Under the pieces are notes generated by a model. It worked only from the letters and a program-made list of their open reading frames with translations, was not told where the DNA came from and did no database searches. Positions 43,192 to 51,415 of a stretch of 64,000 bases of DNA are shown one piece after another (positions within the stretch are counted from its first letter, which is position 1; the number at the start of each line of letters is the position of its first letter). The stretch covers positions 1-64,000 of the forward strand of contig NZ_VLNY01000005.1 of NCBI RefSeq assembly GCF_008297975.1, in the 5' to 3' direction. A program made the translations under genes and the position numbers. This stretch comes from Antrihabitans cavernicola. Lineage in GTDB: Bacteria; Actinomycetota; Actinomycetes; Mycobacteriales; Mycobacteriaceae.

Positions 43192-44529
43192 ATGTTCGAG
43201 CAGCCCGCACGCGAATCAATATCCAGCGACGTCTTCTGGACGGTGCAGTTCGTCTTCGATCCGGACTCGCTCTCGAACGACTTCGCCTACACGATCGGCC
43301 TCGCAGATCGTGGATTTCCGGAGCTCCGCATCGATGCGACGCCGCGCCAGGACGTCACCGATGCGCCGTGGACGTTGAGTTCCCGCGACTGCGGTGCGCA
43401 ATTGAATCGCTTCGCGCGCAGGCTCGTCGAGGGCAAGCTGGAGCCCGGCCGCTCGTTCATCGAGAAGTACGACCACGGCACCACCACAATCCTCTGGACA
43501 CCGGGTACTCCCACCGAGCCGACCGAGGTGAAGGCCTATCGCGCCGACTCCTCCGCTTCGGTCATTCCGATCGCTGCCGAGTTGGTTCCGGTGGAGATAG
43601 TTCCGCTCGCGGATCTGAGCGAACGCGAGGAGGCGCGATGGCGCTGGGAGCTCGGGGACATGCTGACAGCGTCCGCCCCGAATCGCCAGGGGCTCAGAGG
43701 GTTTCGCCTTCCCGATATCGACGCGTCGTTTTCGTGCGATCAGTCCTATGGTCCGCTGACCCCGTTGGTCGAGGCGCGCGCATACATGGTTTCCCAGTGC
43801 ACGCCGGAGATGCTTGCCGACGTGGTTCTCCGCAGTCTCGACTGTGAACGATCGATGAGCACCCGGGCAACGCTGGGCACCAGCTATTCGTACGCCGCCG
43901 CGGTCAGCCGGACGCCGGCCGCCTGGAATGCCGAAGCACTCGCGGTCAGCTTGGTGAAATCGATTCGCGGTCCCCAGGGCAAGTCGTCGGCATGGCGCGC
44001 GATGATGAAGATGTCGGACTTCGGACCCGCAGAGGACGGTCCGGACATTCACCGGGGTCTATCGGGCGTTCTTGTGCACGCCGTGGCAGCACTGCTGGTC
44101 TCGACGTCAGTCATCGATCGGCTCGATCCGGAGATGCGTTTGCAAGCTTTCGGCATCTGGAGTTCGGTGGTCGACTCCAGGTCGATGGCGCCCGATGAGC
44201 CCTGGTGGGCCCCGGACCACGTTCTCGACATCATCCAGAACGAGGTAGCCGAAATCGGCGACGTCCGCATTTCGGAGCTGATCGAGATCTGGTCGTACAT
44301 GCGCGAGAACGAACAGCTCGTCACCCTGCTGCGCGGCCTTGCTGTCACCGGCGAGCGCGGCTCCCCTGCAGCGAGCGAGCTGTTGCCGAGTAGCTACGTA
44401 GGCGTTCGCGCTGCACTCGACGGCGAAGCCGAGTGGTACCTCACCGAATTTCTCTGCTGTGCAACGGCATTCTGTCGGAGCGCGCCATGTTCTCAGCTGA
44501 AGAAGTCCACAACTTCTGCTGGCGGTTGA
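43192..44529 (+). CDS. DUF4262-like protein with probable 3' frameshift
   Basis: A 445-residue protein with a DUF4262-like N-terminus (FAYTIGLADRGFPELRIDA) and a long C-terminal part I do not recognise. The ATG at 43192 has a GGAGGGGA ribosome site. The last ~27 codons look non-coding (many TGT, TCT and ACT codons, cysteine-rich), while an adjacent frame from about 44451 reads SLLCNGILSERAMFSAEEVH and onward with normal codon use to a TGA at 44592-44594. A one-base slip in the GAATTT run (44446-44451) would join them into a protein of about 467 residues whose stop overlaps the next gene's upstream ATG. Confidence 0.7.
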   Translation: MFEQPARESISSDVFWTVQFVFDPDSLSNDFAYTIGLADRGFPELRIDATPRQDVTDAPWTLSSRDCGAQLNRFARRLVEGKLEPGRSFIEKYDHGTTTILWTPGTPTEPTEVKAYRADSSASVIPIAAELVPVEIVPLADLSEREEARWRWELGDMLTASAPNRQGLRGFRLPDIDASFSCDQSYGPLTPLVEARAYMVSQCTPEMLADVVLRSLDCERSMSTRATLGTSYSYAAAVSRTPAAWNAEALAVSLVKSIRGPQGKSSAWRAMMKMSDFGPAEDGPDIHRGLSGVLVHAVAALLVSTSVIDRLDPEMRLQAFGIWSSVVDSRSMAPDEPWWAPDHVLDIIQNEVAEIGDVRISELIEIWSYMRENEQLVTLLRGLAVTGERGSPAASELLPSSYVGVRAALDGEAEWYLTEFLCCATAFCRSAPCSQLKKSTTSAGG

Positions 44530-44616
44530 GTGGCGTACTGCCCAACCTCGAAGCCGCAATGAATACACCGATCGTCATGCAGGTGGCGTCATGACGGTTG
44601 CATCGAGTATCCCATC

Positions 44617-44639
44617 TAGGCATACTTTAGGTATGCCTA
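44617..44639 (+). promoter_or_regulatory. Operator over the antitoxin start codon
   Basis: A perfect 9-base inverted repeat, TAGGCATAC (44617-44625) and GTATGCCTA (44631-44639), has a 5-base centre TTTAG. The antitoxin ATG at 44633 lies in the right arm. Such dyads are typical of autoregulated toxin-antitoxin operons, where the antitoxin binds its own promoter. Confidence 0.8.
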
Positions 44640-44869
44640 TGACGACGATCAAGGTGGACGCCTCCATCCGAGACCGGTTGAAGGTCGAGGCCGTTCGAAA
44701 AGGAGTAACCATCGGCAAACTGTTGGAAGACCTTGTCGCGCTGAGTGAGCGAGAGGCACGCTTCGCCGCCATCAAGGAGGCAATCGAGGCAACCCCTCCG
44801 GCATCCATCGCCGCGTACGAGGCCGAGTTGCGGCACTGGTCTCGCCTCGAACCAGATGCCACACAGTGA
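44633..44869 (+). CDS. Antitoxin of a MazEF-like module (ribbon-helix-helix type)
   Basis: This 78-residue protein has a short N-terminal strand and two helices (TTIKVDASIRDRLKVEAVRK, GKLLEDLVALSEREARFAAI) like a ribbon-helix-helix antitoxin. The C-terminal acidic helix would wrap the toxin. ATGs at 44633 and 44639 are both possible and lie in a strong operator; a longer start at 44591 is less likely. Its GTGA overlap with the toxin gene couples their translation. The target is the MazF-type toxin encoded next. Confidence 0.85.
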   Translation: MPMTTIKVDASIRDRLKVEAVRKGVTIGKLLEDLVALSEREARFAAIKEAIEATPPASIAAYEAELRHWSRLEPDATQ

Positions 44870-45219
44870 GCCGGCATGCGCCGACAGAGCTGTCCCGAGG
44901 GTCCGTTGTCTGGATCGATTTCGACCCAACGCTCGGCCGCGAGCAATCAGGACACCGACCTGCACTGGTTGTGTCGAGCGACCACTACTTGGACGTCGTC
45001 ACCACACTTGCAATCGTTGTGCCCATCACGACAGTCGATCGAGGTTGGCCGAACCATGTACGTCTAGGCGACGAGGCAGGATTGAATCAACCGAGTTGGG
45101 CGATCGTCGAACAACCGCGCGCAGTCGCGAGGGTGCGGATTTCGGCATCCGCAGGATTCGCGAGCCGTTCGACAATGGCCACTGTCGATATGTACTTGAA
45201 AGACTTTCTCGGGCTGTGA
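44866..45219 (+). CDS. mazF: MazF/PemK-family endoribonuclease toxin
   Basis: The 117-residue protein has the MazF/PemK fold: RGSVVWIDFDPTLGREQSGH followed by RPALVVS, then VVPITTVDRGW and a C-terminal VDMYLKDFLGL helix. MazF toxins cut single-stranded RNA at short motifs; the conserved arginine and the SGHRPALVVS region are present, so activity is likely. The start is GTG at 44866, overlapping the antitoxin stop. The convergent SDR gene ends 12 bases away. Confidence 0.93.
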   Translation: MSRHAPTELSRGSVVWIDFDPTLGREQSGHRPALVVSSDHYLDVVTTLAIVVPITTVDRGWPNHVRLGDEAGLNQPSWAIVEQPRAVARVRISASAGFASRSTMATVDMYLKDFLGL

Positions 45220-45230
45220 CTCTGCGGATT

Positions 45231-46028
45231 TCAGTAATAGACAGCCCCAGGTACGCCGCCGCCTGCTGCGATGGCGTCACCCGTGATCGCGATACTGCGC
45301 GGTGAAGCCAGGAACGTCACGACGTCGGCGACCTCACTGGCATCGATGATTCGGCGAATGGAGTTGCGGACGATACCGGCCTCCAGCTCCTCGACCGACT
45401 TGCCCTCGTCCGCAGATTGGGCGGTCAGACGGTCGGTGAATCTTTCGGTTCGGGTGATGCCTGGGTGTACGACGGAGACGTTGATTCCCTTGGGCCCCAA
45501 CTCGTCCGCAAGGTTCTTCGTGAGCGCCGAGACACTGACGTTGCGGATGGTCTGTGCGATCGAATTCGCCGTGCGCGCACCGAGACCGCTGATGTTGATG
45601 ATCCGGCCCCACCCCTGATCGACCAGATGGGGTGCCACCGCGCGGGCCGTCCGCAGGTAGCCGAGAACTTTGATCTCGACCTCCCGACGGACGATGTCAT
45701 CGGTCGTGGATGCGAAATCCGTTGGCGCTCCTGCACTCCACGGGGTGGCTGCCGAGTTGACCAGGATATCGACGCCGCCGAGTTCCTCGACAGTCTGTGC
45801 CACAAGAGCTTTGACGGCCTCGTCGTCGCCGGTATCGGTGGGGATTCCGATCACCTTGCGTCCGGTCTCCTGAGCGAGCGCTGTGGCGGCACGGTCCAGC
45901 ACCTCCGCGTCACGCGCAGCGAGTACGACGTCGACACCTTCTGCCGCAAGTCCACGCGCAATTGCCAAACCGATGCCTTTGCTGCCGCCAGTGACGATTG
46001 CCCGCTTGCCGTCCAGTCCCAGATCCAT
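45231..46028 (-). CDS. SDR-fold protein lacking the classical catalytic residues
   Basis: The 265-residue protein has the SDR Rossmann fold with intact cofactor motif TGGSKGIG (13-20) and the segment VDILVNSAATPW. Where the catalytic tetrad is expected the residues differ: the Asn position reads Lys120 (EIKVLGYL), Ser147 is kept (INISGLG), but the YxxxK motif at about 160-164 reads TIRNV. I recall actinobacterial relatives with the same change, so it is probably a family trait, not damage. It may bind a nucleotide and a substrate without classical redox chemistry. Confidence 0.85.
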   Translation of the reverse strand: MDLGLDGKRAIVTGGSKGIGLAIARGLAAEGVDVVLAARDAEVLDRAATALAQETGRKVIGIPTDTGDDEAVKALVAQTVEELGGVDILVNSAATPWSAGAPTDFASTTDDIVRREVEIKVLGYLRTARAVAPHLVDQGWGRIINISGLGARTANSIAQTIRNVSVSALTKNLADELGPKGINVSVVHPGITRTERFTDRLTAQSADEGKSVEELEAGIVRNSIRRIIDASEVADVVTFLASPRSIAITGDAIAAGGGVPGAVYY

Positions 46029-46037
46029 TGACCCAAC

Positions 46038-46826
46038 CTATCCAAAGGTTCTCGACAGGCCACCCGTTCGCGTCAGCGTGACGCTAGAGCGCCGGACCGC
46101 GAGGGTAACTGCCGCGACCGCTGCACACATCACCGCGAAGACGATCATCGGTAACGCCTTACCGTCTTCTTCGTTCATCAACAGCAGCAGCCCGATGTTG
46201 ATCAACCAGTGGAATGTCCCGGCGATCAACAGATTCCCACCAGGCGCACGCTCGATCAGTGCAGCCATGATCAGCGACATCGACACCGTCGAGACCAGGA
46301 ACCCGGCCACGACCAGCGGGCCGAAAGCAAAGTACTGGATGTGCCACACACCCCACATCAACCCGACCAGTACGGCCGACACCACCAGCGAATACCGAGT
46401 CTGCAGGTACGGCTGCAGGAAACAACGCCAGCCCAACTCTTCGCCGCACGCCCCGATGAACTGAAAGACCAGTATCACCAGAAACGGCTCGGCGAGATCG
46501 GCAGGCCGAGTGACCATGACATCGTCGCCGAGCACTGCGAACAGAGCAATACAGCCTCCGAACATGGCTACATTCGCGGCAACGACCGCTGACAGCCGTG
46601 CGCACACGCCCCTCGCCCGTCCGAAGCCGACGTTCACCGGAACACCCGATCGAAACAGCGGAATCAACGCCAGCAATGCCACGCTCGGCGCGAACTGGAC
46701 GATGGAGATGATCTCGTTGTCGACACCCAGTACGCCTTGCAGTACGAGAAGTACCCCGGACACCAGAAACGTGGCCAATAAGTACACGCCGATTGCGGGC
46801 CATATCGGACGCTGAGTTCTGATCAC
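46038..46826 (-). CDS. CPBP family intramembrane metalloprotease
   Basis: This 262-residue membrane protein has about eight hydrophobic segments and the CPBP/Abi signature: EELGWRCFLQPYL (Glu-Glu and Arg) and a downstream HWLIN histidine; MWGVWHIQYF carries the second conserved histidine. It is predicted to cleave membrane proteins, and relatives affect bacteriocin immunity or protein maturation. It lies between an SDR gene (9-base gap on the same strand) and a monooxygenase gene, from which a hairpin separates it. Confidence 0.9.
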   Translation of the reverse strand: MIRTQRPIWPAIGVYLLATFLVSGVLLVLQGVLGVDNEIISIVQFAPSVALLALIPLFRSGVPVNVGFGRARGVCARLSAVVAANVAMFGGCIALFAVLGDDVMVTRPADLAEPFLVILVFQFIGACGEELGWRCFLQPYLQTRYSLVVSAVLVGLMWGVWHIQYFAFGPLVVAGFLVSTVSMSLIMAALIERAPGGNLLIAGTFHWLINIGLLLLMNEEDGKALPMIVFAVMCAAVAAVTLAVRRSSVTLTRTGGLSRTFG

Positions 46827-46864
46827 CCGATCAGTGCATCAACGACCACACGGTCGGCACATCA

Positions 46865-46898
46865 CCCTCTGGTGGCAACGCAACCTACAACCAGAGGG
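46865..46898 (-). terminator. Hairpin between monooxygenase and CPBP genes
   Basis: The arms CCCTCTGGT (46865-46873) and ACCAGAGGG (46890-46898) are perfectly complementary with a 16-base loop, immediately after the stop of the monooxygenase gene. It likely ends that transcript ahead of the CPBP gene promoter. Confidence 0.6.
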
Positions 46899-47183
46899 CT
46901 AGAGCGCGACTTCTTTCTCGTAGAAGAACTCCCGCACATCCGCACCGAGAATCTGGGCGCCCTGCTCTTCGTCGGTACCACTACCTCGGAACGTGTCGAG
47001 CGCTTCGCGCGTGGCCCATCGTTCATAGATATTGATTCGGTCGGGCTCCAGAAGATCAGCCGAGAGACCGAAGTCGAAGCAGCCCTCGGTGGCGCGGGCC
47101 TGCCGCATCACCTCGACGCAGGTATCCAGATATGCGGCACGCTGAGCTGGGTCGACCCGGAGATATCCGGCAACGATGATCAT
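46899..47183 (-). CDS. Antibiotic biosynthesis monooxygenase (ABM) domain protein
   Basis: A 94-residue dimeric ferredoxin-like-fold protein of the ABM group (VAGYLRVDPAQRAAYLDTCV; FDFGLSADLLEPDRINIYER followed by W). Family members are cofactor-free monooxygenases or quinol/heme-degrading proteins; no substrate is indicated here. The single gene is divergent from the GntR regulator of the AprAB-like operon (228-base gap) and ends in a hairpin. Confidence 0.88.
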   Translation of the reverse strand: MIIVAGYLRVDPAQRAAYLDTCVEVMRQARATEGCFDFGLSADLLEPDRINIYERWATREALDTFRGSGTDEEQGAQILGADVREFFYEKEVAL

Positions 47184-47411
47184 GCTCCGATCCTAGTGAG
47201 GCCGCTTCGAATCAGCGTGATCGAAACCCGGCCTTCGCACCGCAAGGTGGCGTATTGGCCGCCGCCTCCATCCTTTCCGCAGGTAGAGCCGCATCTTTAG
47301 CCGGCGCATTGATCCGATCCCGCCAGAGCCACGTTCGAGGGTGGATTTCAGCAGCTCGCAACCCCATTACCGTGACTCTCCGACCAGGTCAGCGCACGAA
47401 AGGGGAACCCG

Positions 47412-48167
47412 ATGGCCGCCGAGCCCACACCGATTCGACGCCCGCGTGCCGACCAAGCACGTCAAGTGGCCGACGTGATGCGACACCAAATTCTTGCTCG
47501 CACATTCGAGTCGACCCTCCCCACCGAGTCTGCGTTGGCCGCCGAGTTCGACGTCTCACGCAACACCATCCGCGACGCACTAGCGCTACTGAAAGATCAA
47601 GGGCTCATCGACCGAGCACCCAAGGTCGGCACGCACGTTGCTCAACGCCGGTACGACCACGGGCTCGATGCGCTGCTCGGCCTGAAGGAAACCCTCAAAG
47701 GGCACGGCGACGTCCGCAACGAAGTTCGAGCCGCTATGCGTATCACCGCACCGCCTGCAGTGGCCCGTCGACTCCAGCTCTCCCCCGGCGAGCAGGCCGT
47801 CTACATCGAACGGCTGCGCTACCTCGGCGACATTCCACTGAGCCTCGACCTCACCTATCTCTCCCCCGACATCGGCGACGAGCTCATCACGCGCGACCTG
47901 GAATCCAACGACGTCTTCGCCCTCATCGAGCAGATCAGCGGCGGACCGCTCGGGTCGGCAGACCTTGCGCTGGAAGCGATCACAGCGGACGCGCACTCCG
48001 CGGCGACTTTGGAAGTCCCTGAGGGTGCAGCACTGCTGATGATGGAGCGCCTCACCAAGTTGGAAGACGGCCGACCCGTCGACCTCGAATACATCCGCAT
48101 GCGCGGTGACCGAATCACCATGCGCGGCAGCCTCACTCGCGATCCACTGAACTGGGAGATCACCTGA
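47412..48167 (+). CDS. GntR/HutC family regulator of the AprAB-like operon
   Basis: The 251-residue regulator has a GntR helix-turn-helix (LPTESALAAEFDVSRNTIRD, about 36-55) and a UTRA ligand domain (AVYIERLRYLGDIPLSLDLT, LEYIRMRGDRITM). UTRA domains sense small molecules, here probably the transported compound or its product. It has an AAAGGGGA ribosome site and is the first gene of a six-gene operon; its stop shares a base with the ferredoxin ATG (TGATG). The 228-base upstream gap (47184-47411) must hold the promoter, but I found no clear dyad in it. Confidence 0.92.
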   Translation: MAAEPTPIRRPRADQARQVADVMRHQILARTFESTLPTESALAAEFDVSRNTIRDALALLKDQGLIDRAPKVGTHVAQRRYDHGLDALLGLKETLKGHGDVRNEVRAAMRITAPPAVARRLQLSPGEQAVYIERLRYLGDIPLSLDLTYLSPDIGDELITRDLESNDVFALIEQISGGPLGSADLALEAITADAHSAATLEVPEGAALLMMERLTKLEDGRPVDLEYIRMRGDRITMRGSLTRDPLNWEIT

Positions 48168-48394
48168 TGGCATTGGTCAATCAGCGGGCCGACGTGCCCG
48201 TCACCATCGACGAATCACTGTGCATCGAGGGCTGCACCCTCTGCGTCGAAATCTGCCCACTCGACTCGCTCGCGATCAACCCGGACAACGGCAAAGCCTT
48301 CATGCATGTCGACGAATGTTGGTACTGCGGGCCATGTGCCGCCCGCTGCCCCACCGGGGCCGTCACCGTCAACATGCCGTATCTCCTGCGTTGA
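48167..48394 (+). CDS. AprB-like 4Fe-4S dicluster ferredoxin
   Basis: The 75-residue protein has eight cysteines arranged for two [4Fe-4S] clusters: Cys19, 23, 26, 30 (CIEGCTLCVEICP, with an unusual three-residue first gap) and Cys51, 54, 57, 61 (CWYCGPCAARCP). The CW-x-C-x-x-C pattern of the second cluster resembles AprB, the electron partner of adenylylsulfate reductase. The AprA-like flavoprotein at the end of the operon is its probable partner. It is coupled to the GntR gene by TGATG and lies 11 bases before the binding-protein gene. Confidence 0.9.
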   Translation: MALVNQRADVPVTIDESLCIEGCTLCVEICPLDSLAINPDNGKAFMHVDECWYCGPCAARCPTGAVTVNMPYLLR

Positions 48395-48405
48395 GGACCC
48401 CTTTC

Positions 48406-49812
48406 ATGAAACGAATCATCGCCCCACTCGTATTGGCGACCGCGTTGTCCCTGACCGCCGCAGGGTGCTCGCTCGAACAAACCGATACTGCCGACGGCAC
48501 CGTCAAGGTCGTCATCGGCTACCAGTCGAAGACCATCAACACCGTCACTGCCGGAACGCTTCTCAAGGCCAAGGGCTATCTCGAGCAGCGCCTGCAGAAG
48601 GTCACCGACAAGACCGGAACCAAGTACTCGGTGGAGTGGCAGGACTACGACACCGGCGCTCCCATCACCGCGCAGATGGTCGCCCAGAAGATCGACATCG
48701 GTTCGATGGGCGACTACCCGTTGCTGATCAACGGATCTCGCACCCAATCCGTCGAGGCTGCGCAGACCCAGCTCGTCTCGATCACCGGTTACAACCCCAA
48801 GGGCGCGCTCAATATGGTTGTGGTGCCGCCTGATTCGACGGCAACATCGATCGATGACCTGAAGGGCCAAAAGGTCTCGGCGAGCGTGGGCTCCGCCGGC
48901 CACGGCACTCTCGTCCAGGCGCTGAGCCGTGCCGGTATCGACCCGAAAACCGGCGTCGAAGTGCTCAACCAGCAACCGCAGGTCGGCGCATCGGCGCTGG
49001 AATCTGGCCAGGTGAAGGCACTTTCGCAGTTCGTGGCATGGCCCGGACTGCTGGTGTTCGAGAACAAGGCGAAGCTGCTCTACGACGGTGCCGAGCTGAA
49101 CGTCCCGACGTTCCATGGGGTCGTCGCCCGCAAGTCGTACTCCAGTGCACATCCCGAGGTGCTCGACGCGTTCCTACAGGCGCAACTCGACGCGACGACG
49201 TTCATCCAGCAGCAGCCGCTCGAAGCAGCCAAGCTGGTCGCCGACGGTTCCGGCTTGCCTGCCGAGGTCGTCTACCTCTACAACGGTCCCGGTGGCACCT
49301 CGTTCGACACCACACTGAAGCCGAGCCTGATCACCGCGTTCAAGGGCGACGTTGCTTACCTGAAGTCGATCGGTGACTTCGCCGATCTCGACATCGACAA
49401 GTTCGTCAACGACGAGCCGCTACGCAAGGCGTACAGCGAAGTGGGACAGGGCAACTACGACACCGACCTCGCCAACACTGCCAACCCCACGGCGGTGCCG
49501 GGCACGACGAATCCGGCGCTAGCCGGTGACATCTGGTTCGACGGCGCCGACAAGACGGTGCCCGAGGCCGACCCGACGTCGCTTCTGCGTGCGGTGAAAG
49601 CGGCGCAGGCCGACGGCAAGAAGGTCAAGGCCGCCTATGTGCCCGACGCCGAGCTCGGCACCCGCTGGTTCGCCGACAAGGCCATCTGGGTACGCGACGG
49701 CGACACCTTCCTACCCTTCACCACGACCGCCGCAGCACAGCGCTACCACCAAGCACATCCGACGGGAACCACGGTGTCCTACGAGCAGGCAGTCTCGGAG
49801 GTTCGGCAATGA
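48406..49812 (+). CDS. ABC substrate-binding lipoprotein (SsuA/NMT1-like) with NosL-like C-terminal segment
   Basis: The 468-residue lipoprotein (lipobox LTAAGC) is of the sulfonate/taurine/nitrate binding type: KVVIGYQSKTINTVTAG, IDIGSMGDYPLLINGS, TSIDDLKGQKVSASVGSAG. It is about 120-150 residues longer than usual. The extra C-terminal part ends in TRWFADKAIWVRDGDTFLPF and a following HPTGTTVSYEQAVSEV, which resembles the end of NosL-type domains. A fused NosL-like segment could bind a metal or a second ligand. It overlaps the permease gene by ATGA. Confidence 0.88.
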   Translation: MKRIIAPLVLATALSLTAAGCSLEQTDTADGTVKVVIGYQSKTINTVTAGTLLKAKGYLEQRLQKVTDKTGTKYSVEWQDYDTGAPITAQMVAQKIDIGSMGDYPLLINGSRTQSVEAAQTQLVSITGYNPKGALNMVVVPPDSTATSIDDLKGQKVSASVGSAGHGTLVQALSRAGIDPKTGVEVLNQQPQVGASALESGQVKALSQFVAWPGLLVFENKAKLLYDGAELNVPTFHGVVARKSYSSAHPEVLDAFLQAQLDATTFIQQQPLEAAKLVADGSGLPAEVVYLYNGPGGTSFDTTLKPSLITAFKGDVAYLKSIGDFADLDIDKFVNDEPLRKAYSEVGQGNYDTDLANTANPTAVPGTTNPALAGDIWFDGADKTVPEADPTSLLRAVKAAQADGKKVKAAYVPDAELGTRWFADKAIWVRDGDTFLPFTTTAAAQRYHQAHPTGTTVSYEQAVSEVRQ

Positions 49813-50663
49813 CCGCCGTGCTGTCGGCGCCGGTGACCGAGTCCGTCGCGGAGGCAACCCCGGCAGTCCGCAGCAGGAATACCCACGTCTGGCGTTCCCG
49901 CGCAATCAAACTGGCGTCCGTGCTCGTCGCCATCGGCGCCTGGCAGTTGCTCACCGCGAACAACGTCCGACTTTGGTTGCGCTTCGACACGCTACCTACG
50001 GTCACCGAGATCCTCTCAGCGTTCGGCCGTCAGCTCGGTACCGACACCTACTACCTGGACCTCGCTCAGTCGTTGATCCGCATCCTCACCGGATTCGGTC
50101 TCGCAGCACTGGTCGGCGTCGCGAGCGGTATCGCGTTGGGTCGCTCGCGCCTGTTCGCGGACATACTCGGTCCACTCACCGAGTTGGCCAGACCCATCCC
50201 GGCCATCGCGGTGGTGCCGGTCGCAATCCTGTTGTTCCCCAACGACGAAGCCGGAATCGTGTTCATCACGTTCCTCGCCGCCTACTTCCCGATCATGGTC
50301 AGTACCCGCCACGCAGTGCGCGCCCTGCCGACCCTGTGGGAAGACTCCGTCCGTACGCTCGGCGGTAGTCGATGGGACGTGCTGCTGCGAGTCGTGCTGC
50401 CCGGCAGCCTCCCCGGCGTGTTCGGTGGGCTGTCGGTCGGCATCGGAGTGTCCTGGATCTGCGTGATCTCGGCGGAGATGATCTCCGGCAGGCTCGGTGT
50501 CGGCTACCGCACCTGGCAGGCGTACACGATCGTCGATTACCCGGGTGTCTTCGTCGGCATCATCACCATCGGAGTGCTGGGCTTCGCCACCTCGGCCGCC
50601 GTCGAAATTCTCGGTCGCCGTGTCACCCGCTGGCTGCCCCGCGCCGAGGAGAACGCGCGATGA
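49809..50663 (+). CDS. ABC transporter permease (SsuC/TauC-like)
   Basis: This 284-residue membrane protein has about six to seven helices and the EAA loop of the SsuC/TauC family (ALPTLWEDSVRTLGGSRWDV followed by LLRVVLPGSLPGVFGG). It forms the channel for the binding protein encoded before it. It overlaps both neighbours by ATGA, which implies strict co-translation. Confidence 0.92.
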   Translation: MTAVLSAPVTESVAEATPAVRSRNTHVWRSRAIKLASVLVAIGAWQLLTANNVRLWLRFDTLPTVTEILSAFGRQLGTDTYYLDLAQSLIRILTGFGLAALVGVASGIALGRSRLFADILGPLTELARPIPAIAVVPVAILLFPNDEAGIVFITFLAAYFPIMVSTRHAVRALPTLWEDSVRTLGGSRWDVLLRVVLPGSLPGVFGGLSVGIGVSWICVISAEMISGRLGVGYRTWQAYTIVDYPGVFVGIITIGVLGFATSAAVEILGRRVTRWLPRAEENAR

Positions 50664-51415
50664 CCAGCACTTTGAAAAGCACACGTGTTGCCGCGGGCAT
50701 GAGCCTGCGACTCGACGACGTCACCTTGTCCTACACCGGAACTCCGGTCATCGCAGGTCTGTCGCTCGACGTGCGTCCGGGCGAGATCCTGGTGTTGACC
50801 GGACCGTCGGGCTGCGGAAAGTCGACGGTACTCCGTGCATTGGCAGGCCTACTTGCACCCGACTCCGGCCGCATCACGGCGGACGGCGACACGGTCACCA
50901 CCACCTCCCGCGACCGCGCTGTCGTGTTTCAGGACAACGCACTACTACCCTGGCGTTCGGTCCGCTCCAACATCGAACTGGCGCTGAAGCTTCGCGGCGA
51001 GCCGAAGACCGGTCGTCGCGCCGCCGCCGACCGTTGGATCGACGAGGTCGGGTTGACCGGATTCGGTGACTATTTCCCGAAGAATCTATCGGGTGGTATG
51101 CGCCAGCGCGTGCAATTGGCGCGCGGTCTCGCAGGCGCACCTCGTGCGGTGATGATGGACGAGCCGTTCGGCGCCCTCGACACCCAGACCCGAGCGACCG
51201 TGCAGCGCTTGCTCATCGACACGTGGAGCACCCACCCGACCACCCTCGTCTTCGTGACACACGATGTCGACGAGGCCCTGCTCCTCGGCGACCGCGTCGC
51301 CGTGCTCGGCCGCGCGGGCCAGCCGCTGCGCGCACTCCTCGATGTACCCAGCCCTCGTGAATCGGTCGACCGCACCACGACAAGGGCCGAAATCCTTACT
51401 GCACTGGAGAATTGA
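50660..51415 (+). CDS. ABC transporter ATP-binding protein (SsuB/TauB-like)
   Basis: The 251-residue ATPase has Walker A GPSGCGKST, Q-loop VFQDNALLPWRSV, signature LSGGMRQRVQLARGL, Walker B AVMMDEPFGALDT and the switch-histidine segment VFVTHDVDEALLL. It energises the sulfonate-type importer. The ATG overlaps the permease stop (ATGA), and its stop shares a base with the flavoprotein ATG (TGATG). Confidence 0.94.
   Translation: MTSTLKSTRVAAGMSLRLDDVTLSYTGTPVIAGLSLDVRPGEILVLTGPSGCGKSTVLRALAGLLAPDSGRITADGDTVTTTSRDRAVVFQDNALLPWRSVRSNIELALKLRGEPKTGRRAAADRWIDEVGLTGFGDYFPKNLSGGMRQRVQLARGLAGAPRAVMMDEPFGALDTQTRATVQRLLIDTWSTHPTTLVFVTHDVDEALLLGDRVAVLGRAGQPLRALLDVPSPRESVDRTTTRAEILTALEN

Noticed and set aside
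48181-49152. 323-codon minus-strand frame opposite the ferredoxin and binding protein genes
   Set aside because: Antisense shadow of a coupled operon; composition and lack of motifs argue against it.
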